From IMG/VR virus record IMGVR_UViG_3300043772_000322, positions 1 through 36,447 of that record: DNA of 36,447 nucleotides. One strand, written 5' to 3'. The notes under the pieces were generated by a model. The model was not told the origin of the DNA, made no database searches, and saw nothing but the letters and a program-made list of their open reading frames with translations. Positions within the stretch are counted from its first letter, which is position 1, and the number at the start of each line of letters is the position of its first letter. Source of the DNA: a virus. Made by a program: the position numbers and the translations under genes. Shown here one piece after another: positions 28,275-35,459 of the stretch.

Positions 28275-28645
28275 CAATCGTCTCCTTCGTGCGCCTGGCA
28301 TGCGCGCAGGGCGGAACAGACGAAATCGAACTTCTTGCAATAGCCGCGACCGCCGCCCGAGGCGTCATAGTCCGTCACCGGGATGCTTTCCATCATGGCC
28401 TGCATCATCGGGTCAACGCAGAAGTATTCGCAGTTCAGGCACATGCGACGGCGGGCTTCCTTCTCGTTCATGTCCCAGGCTTTGGCCAGCCCAGCCCAGA
28501 ACGGCTTGTTCGCCTTCGGGTCAAGCGACGGATTGGCCGGGCCAAACTTCCAGCTATCAATCGCAACCTGCTTGTTCTTCTTGTTTTCGGCTGCGCTGGA
28601 GATCTTCATCTTCGGCAGACCAAACTCAATCATCATGTCGTCCAT
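28274..28645 (-). CDS. Cys-rich hypothetical protein among tail genes (123 aa)
   Basis: Function unknown. RRRMCLNCEYFCVDPMMQAM and GGGRGYCKKFDFVCSALRAC give a CxxCxxxC...C...C...C set that could bind zinc or an iron-sulfur cluster; the spacing is unlike common zinc fingers. Similar Cys-rich proteins recur beside tail genes in other environmental phages, as I recall. It overlaps both neighbours. Confidence 0.75.
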   Translation of the reverse strand: MDDMMIEFGLPKMKISSAAENKKNKQVAIDSWKFGPANPSLDPKANKPFWAGLAKAWDMNEKEARRRMCLNCEYFCVDPMMQAMMESIPVTDYDASGGGRGYCKKFDFVCSALRACQAHEGDD

Positions 28646-28980
28646 TACGAAACCTCCCGGCCTGAAGCGCGAATGTTGATTGAGGTGCCAGTGCTGGCAA
28701 TCGTGGAAATAAAGCCGCCGGGCGCAAGCGCCTGACCGACCAATTCGGGGAAGGTGTAGGTTTCTGACGCCTGAAGCGTTTTCGTCTTCACGATCAGGTT
28801 GTCATTGCCAGCAGATCCGCCAGAGGTCACAAGGTTAACGCTGATCGTGCGTGCCACCGTGTCGTAATTCGTGGCGGTGAATTTATCAATGATCGCCGTT
28901 ACACCGCTTGCGGTATATTGGGCGGTCTGACCAACCTCGGCGGTCTTAGCCGGGATCAGAACCTTCGTGACAACAGCCAT
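28645..28980 (-). CDS. Small beta-rich virion protein (111 aa)
   Basis: It is a beta-sandwich-like sequence (FTATNYDTVARTISVNLVTS, then TLQASETYTFPELVGQALAP). The pattern is of small decoration or tail-associated structural proteins. GGAGG lies 7 nt before the ATG. No definite role. Confidence 0.75.
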   Translation of the reverse strand: MAVVTKVLIPAKTAEVGQTAQYTASGVTAIIDKFTATNYDTVARTISVNLVTSGGSAGNDNLIVKTKTLQASETYTFPELVGQALAPGGFISTIASTGTSINIRASGREVS

Positions 28981-28982
28981 GT

Positions 28983-29780
28983 TTAAACCTCCAGAGAGCT
29001 GACGTTATCTGTCACCGTCAAAATCACTGACGGCACAGATGGATGGATTACCGAAGCTAGATCGGCCAACAAAATGACAGACGTGTCGTCCACTTCCCAC
29101 ATCAATTCGATGTAGTCCCCAGCGTTCAACTGGATAACGTAGTTCCACGCCGTGATGATCTCTGCGTTGTTGCCCTGGATGCGAATTTGCCCAGCACTGT
29201 CCGGGACGTTGACGCCGTTCTTGCGCAGCCAGATCCACACCAGCCCAACACCGCCAGATGTCTTGTCCACCTGCGCAGAGAATTGCAGGTTGTAGACGTT
29301 GGGACGGTCAACATAAACGCGCGACGTTGGCGTGCCGATATAAACGCCCTGCGACAAGTCTGTGCTGTTGAATGTCATGGCATAAGCGGTATTGATCGCA
29401 GCCGCCGTTTGCGTGGTCGTGTCATAGAACGACCCATAGCGCGGCGTCCTGAACTCCTTGGGCGGCGGCAATTGCTGCAATGCAGAAATCTGCTGCTGCA
29501 AATTGTCGATCTGCTCCTGAGACGCAGGTGCAGGCGCAAGCGCCACCAGATCGACATGCCGTTTGGCATCAAATGCCTCAGAAAGTGCCACTTCTGCTTT
29601 GTTGTCAGCCGCGCCGGTGGCTTGGATGTTGTCAAGGATCAACTGGTTGAGGATAACAATATCAGCAGGCGTCAACTGCCCAGCGACCTTGAACAGCCGC
29701 TCAATCGCTCGGATGGCGTCAGGGTCATTGCCGACAAAGGCGGCGATCTGGTTTCGATTAAGCGGGGTCGGATCAGCCAT
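28983..29780 (-). CDS. Coiled coil plus C1q/TNF-like knob protein, needle candidate
   Basis: In the 265 residues the helical N-terminal half holds a coiled coil (EQIDNLQQQISALQQLP). The C-terminal part (about 130-265) looks like a trimeric jelly-roll knob: YGSFYDTTTQTAAAINTAYA, NVYNLQFSAQVD, VWIWLRKNGVNV and LNAGDYIELMWEVDD. It lies just after the gp10-like gene, where P22 places tail needle gp26. Sf6 and HK620 needles end in such a knob, so a tail needle is the best guess; a head or tail fibre is the alternative. Confidence 0.7.
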   Translation of the reverse strand: MADPTPLNRNQIAAFVGNDPDAIRAIERLFKVAGQLTPADIVILNQLILDNIQATGAADNKAEVALSEAFDAKRHVDLVALAPAPASQEQIDNLQQQISALQQLPPPKEFRTPRYGSFYDTTTQTAAAINTAYAMTFNSTDLSQGVYIGTPTSRVYVDRPNVYNLQFSAQVDKTSGGVGLVWIWLRKNGVNVPDSAGQIRIQGNNAEIITAWNYVIQLNAGDYIELMWEVDDTSVILLADLASVIHPSVPSVILTVTDNVSSLEV

Positions 29781-31180
29781 TAGAATGCCAGCGGTTCGAC
29801 CCGCGCCTCCAGCCGTGCCATCGCAAGTTGCGCCTCGCTGGTGCCACGGAACTTCTGCAAGCGCCAATTGCGCATGTGGCCCTGCTGAAGCCAGACCACC
29901 CGCTTGTTGTACTCGCCCAGCTTGCCCACGCGCGCGGGCTTTTCCACGCTGTAGGTCAGGCCATCAACCGAGTACGATGTCCACACGGTCGGATCAGCAC
30001 CGGGCTGCACGCGGCCCGTCAGCGAGACCAACTCCATGTCGTGGAAGATTGCCCCACGGCTCTCGTTGTAGACGATGGTCGTGCCGAACTCCCAGCCGAT
30101 TGTTTCGCCCCAATGCGACGCGATGTTCTTGTCCAGATAGCCAACGTCGGTCGCCGCAGGCTTGCAGACGTTCCAACGGTCATAAGCAAAGACGGCATCG
30201 CAGACAGCCCATCGACCGAGGCCGACGAGCGAGGTGCGCAGGAAGAACCAGACAGGCTGCCCGACAGCCTGCGATCCTGCGGCGTCAAACACGATGGTCT
30301 GATCTGGCAGGTGGATGTCAAGGAACTGGTGGCCGCCCTCGGTGCGCTCCTGCATGAACGAGGTGGAAAGCTGTGCTTCGGTATAGCCCGCAAGGATTTC
30401 CTCAATCTCGCGCGTGGCGACCTTCTGCGCCGTGCCGTTGGCGCCGATATAGATTGAGATGTTCTCGTTGGTGCCACTGCCCATGAAGGCAATGTTCTCG
30501 CCAAAGACGCAGCAGGTGTGCGTGCCAAGCGTTCCCTTCTGGATCTGCGCGCCAGTGATGCGCTGGAACGGAAAGCCCGCCGTGCCGGTGTTGTCGAAGA
30601 CCTCGATGGTGTGGCGGTTCAGCGCGTAGATCTCGTTGCGCAGCTTTAGCAGAGCCTTCACCGGGTCAGGGTCAGCTTCCGATGATCCATACTTCAGAGG
30701 ATCGACCGCGAAGGGGTTGTTCAATTCGGTGATGACGAGGAACTCGCCGTCTGTCGTCATGAAGTAACCATCGACCCAAACCACGGTTAGAGCCGTGCCG
30801 AGATCTGGGTCAGTGACCTGCGTCAGTGTCGTGCCGTCGTAGAGATATAGCCGCCCGCCCGACGTGACCGCCAGATAGTCGAAGCTATAGGTGAACGTCA
30901 CGCGGCCACCGCTGCCGACATCCCCGATCACCGTGACCGTGCCGTTCTGCGCGACAGTCACCAGCTTGGTCCCCATCACGCGGTAAAGCACCCCGTTCCA
31001 ATTCAGGCCGCCCCGGTTGAAACCAGGCCCGTCACCAGTCTTCACAATGCCATCACCGGGGCGCAGATAGCCCTCCGAGATGCCCGTGGCTTTCGGCACA
31101 GGCACAAGGTTGACAGGATAGCTCGTCCGAAAATCGGGCGAGCCATCCGTGTAGATCCCGTTGATGATGGAAATTTGCAT
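29780..31180 (-). CDS. Packaged-DNA stabilisation protein / tail hub (P22 gp10-like)
   Basis: The 466 residues match the P22 gp10 family layout: NGIYTDGSPDFRTSYPVNLV, GYLRPGDGI, a beta-propeller-like body with VTSGGRLYLYDGTTLTQVTD, IYALNRHTIEVFDNTGTAGF and PFQRI, and a C-terminal WLQQGHMRNWRLQKFRG. gp10 closes the portal-gp4 ring and receives needle and tailspikes. The end overlaps the needle-candidate start (TAATG). Confidence 0.9.
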   Translation of the reverse strand: MQISIINGIYTDGSPDFRTSYPVNLVPVPKATGISEGYLRPGDGIVKTGDGPGFNRGGLNWNGVLYRVMGTKLVTVAQNGTVTVIGDVGSGGRVTFTYSFDYLAVTSGGRLYLYDGTTLTQVTDPDLGTALTVVWVDGYFMTTDGEFLVITELNNPFAVDPLKYGSSEADPDPVKALLKLRNEIYALNRHTIEVFDNTGTAGFPFQRITGAQIQKGTLGTHTCCVFGENIAFMGSGTNENISIYIGANGTAQKVATREIEEILAGYTEAQLSTSFMQERTEGGHQFLDIHLPDQTIVFDAAGSQAVGQPVWFFLRTSLVGLGRWAVCDAVFAYDRWNVCKPAATDVGYLDKNIASHWGETIGWEFGTTIVYNESRGAIFHDMELVSLTGRVQPGADPTVWTSYSVDGLTYSVEKPARVGKLGEYNKRVVWLQQGHMRNWRLQKFRGTSEAQLAMARLEARVEPLAF

Positions 31181-31627
31181 TTAGCCGACCCGGTACCAGG
31201 CGTTGGTAGCAGCATCATATCGCATGGTGAAGAAGGCGTTGGCAGCGGCCAAGGTGGTCGGCGCGCCGGTGACAGTGGTGCCGCCAGCCGAGACGGTCAG
31301 CGCGGAAACGATCTGCGTGCAGTTGACGCTCACCTCTTGCTTGTCGGTCGGCGCCGAGGGCAGCACGATGGTGCCAGCCGCGAAGGTTGCCGTGGGCGTC
31401 AGCAACAGCCAAGTGTCGCCGGCAGCTACAGTCACCGAGAACCCCGTGGCGCTGGGTGCCGCGTATTGCGTCGTCAGCGAACCCGGCAGCGTCAGGTTGT
31501 CCTGCATAAAGGTCAGCAGAAGGTTGATCGAGGCTTTGCGCGTGTCGCCGTTATTCGTGGCCCAGACGGCGAGGAGATCGCCAAGCTGGATCGTGTCAAG
31601 CGAAGAAAGCTGATTGATGTTGGTCAT
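31181..31627 (-). CDS. Small virion protein between gp4- and gp10-like genes (148 aa)
   Basis: The N-terminal part (NQLSSLDTIQLGDLLAVWAT, then NNGDTRKASINLLLTFMQDN) is a virion-anchor segment seen at the start of various tail and spike proteins. The rest is beta-rich (GDTWLLLTPTATFAAGTIVL). It may be a short fibre or accessory plug. It ends one base before the gp10-like start codon. Confidence 0.75.
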   Translation of the reverse strand: MTNINQLSSLDTIQLGDLLAVWATNNGDTRKASINLLLTFMQDNLTLPGSLTTQYAAPSATGFSVTVAAGDTWLLLTPTATFAAGTIVLPSAPTDKQEVSVNCTQIVSALTVSAGGTTVTGAPTTLAAANAFFTMRYDAATNAWYRVG

Positions 31628-31631
31628 CGCG

Positions 31632-32117
31632 TCATTCCCATGTCAATGCGCTGTCCGGGCCAACCGTCAGCGGGTCAATCGGTTGACGCAGGAACGCGTC
31701 GTTGTAATAGCGCCAGCCCTTGTTGCCCTGGCCGCTCGGGATCGTCATATCGCCAAGCTGCATTTCGGTCGGGAAGGTCGATCTGGACAGCAGCGCCTTG
31801 TAAGACATCTGAGCGTTGGCCTTCGTGTCTGGTGAAACTGTCTTACCATACCCCGGCGCGATGCGCACCGCCAGATTGAGGTGCATGGCTTCAAGCGCGT
31901 CATCAGGAACGCCGATCACCTGATCCAGATCGCTGGCAGCGTTGGAAGACGGCAGCGGATAGCGCAGGCGGATGCCCTTGCCGTTCCACGTTGCCATCAT
32001 CGCGTCAAGGCGCTGCAAGGCACCTTCCAACTGCTGCGGGGCCAAGTCAAAGACATAGCCAGCGAGGCCGATCTCTTCGAATGCCCGGTTCACGATGTCG
32101 CGCTTGGTGTATGCCAT
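31632..32117 (-). CDS. Head completion / tail accessory factor (P22 gp4-like)
   Basis: The 161 residues show YTKRDIVNRAFEEIGLAGYV, LQRLDAMMATWNGKGIRLRY and a long MHLNLAVRIAPGYGKTVSPD segment, the pattern of P22 gp4. Twelve copies sit beneath the portal and stabilise packaged DNA. ATG 32115-32117 overlaps the upstream stop (TGATG). P22 gp4 has about 166 residues, so the size fits. Confidence 0.88.
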   Translation of the reverse strand: MAYTKRDIVNRAFEEIGLAGYVFDLAPQQLEGALQRLDAMMATWNGKGIRLRYPLPSSNAASDLDQVIGVPDDALEAMHLNLAVRIAPGYGKTVSPDTKANAQMSYKALLSRSTFPTEMQLGDMTIPSGQGNKGWRYYNDAFLRQPIDPLTVGPDSALTWE

Positions 32118-32344
32118 CACAGAGCCTCAGATTTGCGCGTGTGGCCACGCTTTGGTTTAGCCTTGGCCTCGGGTTCAGGATCTTGCACAGCACCGCTGGA
32201 GGCTGCGATAGCCTCGCGCACGGTGAAGTGCCAGCCAGCCTTGATGGTGGCTTCAATCTCGTCATCTTCCACGATGCACAGATCAAACGTCTCGGTCGCG
32301 CTCCGCTTGAACGCACCGGGAGATTTGTAAAGCATGGTCGTCAT
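32117..32344 (-). CDS. Small hypothetical protein, head-tail region (75 aa)
   Basis: Not recognised. It begins MTTMLYKSPGAFKRSATETF, has an acidic middle (CIVEDDEIEATIKAGWHFTV) and a basic tail (EAKAKPKRGHTRKSEAL). Similar small proteins with YKSPG starts are found beside gp4-like genes. It overlaps both neighbours by 3-4 bp. Confidence 0.7.
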   Translation of the reverse strand: MTTMLYKSPGAFKRSATETFDLCIVEDDEIEATIKAGWHFTVREAIAASSGAVQDPEPEAKAKPKRGHTRKSEAL

Positions 32345-32493
32345 TTTTTGCCCTTCTTGGCTGTCTTTTCCGATGCCTTGAAAGCGGCTGCGGTCGGCGC
32401 GCCCTTGGTGCCAGGCTTGCGCATCTTCTCGCCAGATCCAGCTTTGATGCGCGCCTTCTTGGCTGCGATGTTCGCGTAGAGACCACCCGGCAT
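32341..32493 (-). CDS. Small basic protein (50 aa)
   Basis: The translation is MPGGLYANIAAKKARIKAGS, GEKMRKPGTKGAPTAAAFKA, SEKTAKKGKK. It is strongly basic and of a kind frequent next to coat genes in Alphaproteobacteria and marine phages. It may bind packaged DNA; function unknown. The start overlaps the previous stop (TAATG) and the stop the next start (ATGA). Confidence 0.75.
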   Translation of the reverse strand: MPGGLYANIAAKKARIKAGSGEKMRKPGTKGAPTAAAFKASEKTAKKGKK

Positions 32494-32657
32494 TATTTCT
32501 TCCCCTTCGGTGCTTTGCCGGGCTTGCCGGCTTTCATGGCTGCGGTGCGTGCGGTGTTCAATGCGATGGCGATGGCCTGCTTGCGCGGCTTGCTTTTACT
32601 TTCGGTTCGTATATTTTCGGCTATAGCTTTCTTGCCATAACCCTTGACCAAAGGCAT
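32493..32657 (-). CDS. Small basic protein (DUF6496-like, 54 aa)
   Basis: It begins MPLVKGYGKKAIAENIRTES and continues KQAIAIALNTARTAAMKAGK, resembling DUF6496-type phage proteins of unknown role. GGAGG lies 5 nt before ATG 32655-32657, ruling out the longer open frame. The ribosome binding site overlaps the start of the backward HNH gene. Confidence 0.75.
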   Translation of the reverse strand: MPLVKGYGKKAIAENIRTESKSKPRKQAIAIALNTARTAAMKAGKPGKAPKGKK

Positions 32658-32667
32658 GTTGACCTCC

Positions 32668-33219
32668 ATGGAAAAACCTTGCGCGCATTGTGGCACAGTT
32701 TTCAGTTTTCCGAAATACCGTTCTGAGACGGCAAAGTATTGCTCCAGACGGTGCCTCGCTTTGGCATCTATGGTTCAGGTGAGTGCCACATGCGCCATGT
32801 GTGGTGATGAATTTAGCCACATTTCGTCCAGATGTAAAACCGCAAAATATTGCTCAAGAGAGTGCTATAGTAAGTCTTTAAAGGGCAGAGGACGCACATT
32901 GTGCAAGTGTGAATTTTGCGGAAAGGATTTTCTTGCCGCAAAATCACAAAACAGAAAGTTTTGCAGTCGATCCTGCACAAGCAAACAGAGCAAGGAAACG
33001 TGGAAACCTAAGTTCTCCACTGTAAGAAAAAGCATGCTTAGGCGAGGCATGATAAATTCTTGCGAAAGATGCGGATACCATGCTGAACCCAAGATTCTTG
33101 GGGTTCATCATAAGGACAGAGATAGGAAGAATAATGATATTAATAACTTAGAGGTTCTTTGCCCAAACTGTCACTCAATTGAACACCTTAAACATATTCC
33201 ACATGGATTTTCTGAATAG
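32668..33219 (+). CDS. HNH endonuclease with three zinc-knuckle repeats, inserted backwards
   Basis: The 183-residue protein has three tandem units of about 36 residues, each with CxxC...KYCSxxC (CAHCGTVF, CAMCGDEF, CEFCGKDF). An HNH core follows: CERCGYHAEPKILGVHHKDR, then NNDINNLEVLCPNCHSIEHL. The knuckles should bind DNA and the HNH cleave it. It is the only + strand gene in the structural block and is far more A+T-rich, so it is a mobile homing-type gene. ATG 32668 is used; in-frame ATG 32656 or TTG 32644 are possible. Confidence 0.85.
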   Translation: MEKPCAHCGTVFSFPKYRSETAKYCSRRCLALASMVQVSATCAMCGDEFSHISSRCKTAKYCSRECYSKSLKGRGRTLCKCEFCGKDFLAAKSQNRKFCSRSCTSKQSKETWKPKFSTVRKSMLRRGMINSCERCGYHAEPKILGVHHKDRDRKNNDINNLEVLCPNCHSIEHLKHIPHGFSE

Positions 33220-33224
33220 TTGAA

Positions 33225-33246
33225 GGGGGCGAGTTTCCCCGCCCCC
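33225..33246. terminator. Stem-loop between coat gene and HNH gene
   Basis: GGGGGCG (33225-33231) pairs with CGCCCCC (33240-33246) around 8 bases. It lies 12 bp past the coat gene stop and just after the HNH stop. It lacks a strong T-run either way, so it may be a leaky terminator keeping coat mRNA abundant, as in many phages. Confidence 0.5.
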
Positions 33247-33257
33247 AAAGATCACAA

Positions 33258-34553
33258 TCAGGGAACCTGATTGAAGAGCATGATGCCCGACATTTCAGGC
33301 TGCTTGTTCACAACGCCGAAGAAGGTATCCATACGATACTTCGTGACGGCGGTGTTGATGTCGTAGAACTTCTGCATCACCAGTTCGATGCCCTGATCGG
33401 TGGTGCCACGCATGATTTCCACGCCAGCGTTAGCGGGGATTGCGTAACGGCCCGGCAGGATTTCCAGAGCGTCTTTCTGCCAGAAGCAGTTGATGTCAGC
33501 GGCATCGACGTTCAGGATGGTGATGACAGCGTTGTCAGCCGGGGTTGCAGTGACGTTCTTGTACTGCAATTCAGCATCGGTCGAACCACCAGCCGAGATG
33601 ATCGGCGGGGAGATGACGATGGTGTTGTTGCCGGCAGTGCCGCCGCCCGAGGTGATCGAGATCACGCGGAACGTCTTGGCCTGGCCAGTGTCGCCCTTGG
33701 TGATGTGATGCACCGCGTTGACGCCCGCGATCTTAAACGCATCGCCGACACGCAGGACAGCACCGGCTGCCAAGGTGACGTTGAGCGACTGATAGCGGTT
33801 GTCCACGTTGGCGGTTTCACCCGAGCCTGCGGTCGAGGTCGCACGCGGGGTGTAGTACTGGTTGGCGCCATTTACGTCGATGTCGCCGACCGGGGTGGTG
33901 TTGGCCGCGATGCGGTTGGCATAGTCCATCTTGTAGGTCTGGAAGCCAGCAACCTCACCGACGAACGAACGCTCGTAAGCGGTGGTCGGCTTGCCCGTCA
34001 TGGTCTGACGGCCAGCGAGATCCGACGCCATGCCGTTATACGAGCGCGAAGACAGCGCCAGATAACGGTCGAACATCTGCACGCCCTGCTCGTTGAACAC
34101 AGCGTCGCATTCAGCCACGTCCGAGTAGCCGCCGGCAGAGCCAGAGCGGGTCACGACGAGGGTGGACTGAGCAGCAGCCACGTTCATGATGGCGACGTTG
34201 ATGTCCGAAGCAAGTTTCTGCTTTGCGGAATCGCCCAGGCGGCCTTCCTGCAACTGGTCGCGCAGTTCTTTCGCGTCCAGAGCAAACGGCACGGTCTTGC
34301 TGAAGCCGATGGTGGCCGGAACAGCAAGCTGCGTGAAGTCAATGAAGCTGGACGAGATGTCGGTGCGCGGTGCGCCGTTGATCGAGGTCGCAATGTAGGG
34401 CTGCGGACGCCAGATCTGGTCGTTGGTGCGGGCCATCATTTCGTCGCCGGTGTTGTACACCGACACGTTGCGCGACATTACCAGCGCATCGTTGAAGCCT
34501 TCGAGGATGTTCTCAAAGGCAACTCGTTCTTCTTTTGAAAAAGCGTTAGCCAT
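33258..34553 (-). CDS. Major capsid protein (P22 coat-like)
   Basis: The 431 residues (P22 coat is 430) start with ILEGFNDALVMSRNVSVYNT and contain NDQIWRPQPYIATSING, PFALDAKELRD, LASDINVAIMNVAAAQSTLV, EVAGFQTYKMD, NVDNRYQSLNVTLAAGAVLR, GDAFKIAGVNAV and NCFWQKDALEILPGRYAIPA. These follow the order of the P22 coat protein with its HK97-like fold. It follows the scaffold gene. Confidence 0.93.
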   Translation of the reverse strand: MANAFSKEERVAFENILEGFNDALVMSRNVSVYNTGDEMMARTNDQIWRPQPYIATSINGAPRTDISSSFIDFTQLAVPATIGFSKTVPFALDAKELRDQLQEGRLGDSAKQKLASDINVAIMNVAAAQSTLVVTRSGSAGGYSDVAECDAVFNEQGVQMFDRYLALSSRSYNGMASDLAGRQTMTGKPTTAYERSFVGEVAGFQTYKMDYANRIAANTTPVGDIDVNGANQYYTPRATSTAGSGETANVDNRYQSLNVTLAAGAVLRVGDAFKIAGVNAVHHITKGDTGQAKTFRVISITSGGGTAGNNTIVISPPIISAGGSTDAELQYKNVTATPADNAVITILNVDAADINCFWQKDALEILPGRYAIPANAGVEIMRGTTDQGIELVMQKFYDINTAVTKYRMDTFFGVVNKQPEMSGIMLFNQVP

Positions 34554-34576
34554 TTCCGTGGTCCTTCATGTGGGGT

Positions 34577-35434
34577 TTAGCCCTTGGCCTTCTGCTTCTT
34601 ATACTGGAAAACCTTGGAATAGTCGCCAGTCTTTTCTGCTTCAGACCGCAGGCGGTCTAGGGTGCTGTCAACCGCGCCAGACGGGCGGGCGGTGCCGCTG
34701 ATCTTGCGCTCGGGTGACGATTGAGCCTTACGGTTCGAGATTTTCAACTGCGTCTCCAATTTCGCAACCGCGAAGGCGAACTTCACGGGATCGGTGATGG
34801 AAGCGATTTCCTTCGCTTTTTTCGGGTTCTTGCCCAGAGCATAAACGACAAGCGCCGGGTTTTCGGCACCTTGCACAATCATCCCCTGTTGCATGACGCT
34901 AAGGGTGTCTTGGACGACATCCTCGGCAAACTCAAAGTCGCGCACCTTCAGGCTGGCCTTCGCCCCCTGATAGCCCTCCAACTTGCGCTCCCATTCTTTC
35001 TGAACAGCTTGGTGCTCAGACTTCATGGCAGCCTCACGGTCGTCGTGCTGGCGCTTCTTGTCGTACCATGCGGTCAATTCCCGCTCGTATCGGTCGGTGT
35101 CGTAATCGGCTTTCTCAAGCGTTGGCTTCGGTCCGAGGGGCGCGACCCCGGGTGTGTTCCGCTGTTCGACCTGCGCTAGACGCTGTTCAAGCTCCTTGGC
35201 TCGACGTTTCTCCTCACGATACTGCTTGCGAAGGTCACGAACCCAATCGGGCGCGCGGGCCTCCTCATCTTCTTCCGGGGCTGGCGCTTCCCCGCCGATC
35301 GATATGACGACCTCTCCATCTTCGGCATCATCGCCTTCAGCCTCGTCTGCCATCTCGGCATCTTCGGCCTCTAGTTCAGTTTCTTCAGCCTCGACTTCAA
35401 AGTCCTCTTCAACCTGTTCTGCCAATTCAGTCAT
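34577..35434 (-). CDS. Scaffolding protein (P22 gp8-like)
   Basis: It has 285 residues. A very acidic N-terminus (EEDFEVEAEETELEAEDAEM) is followed by a coiled coil (LRKQYREEKRRAKELEQRLA), a helical middle and a basic C-terminal helix-turn-helix-like end (TLDRLRSEAEKTGDYSKVFQ, then YKKQKAKG). P22 scaffold uses such an end to bind coat. It lies between portal and coat as in P22. Confidence 0.88.
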   Translation of the reverse strand: MTELAEQVEEDFEVEAEETELEAEDAEMADEAEGDDAEDGEVVISIGGEAPAPEEDEEARAPDWVRDLRKQYREEKRRAKELEQRLAQVEQRNTPGVAPLGPKPTLEKADYDTDRYERELTAWYDKKRQHDDREAAMKSEHQAVQKEWERKLEGYQGAKASLKVRDFEFAEDVVQDTLSVMQQGMIVQGAENPALVVYALGKNPKKAKEIASITDPVKFAFAVAKLETQLKISNRKAQSSPERKISGTARPSGAVDSTLDRLRSEAEKTGDYSKVFQYKKQKAKG

Positions 35435-35459
35435 GCGATCCTCGCGATTTTCTCACCCA

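Noticed and set aside
27402-28343. Long + strand open frame (313 codons) over the GNAT and lysozyme genes
   Set aside because: A high-G+C antisense shadow; Arg/Pro/His-rich with no domain and no start signal.
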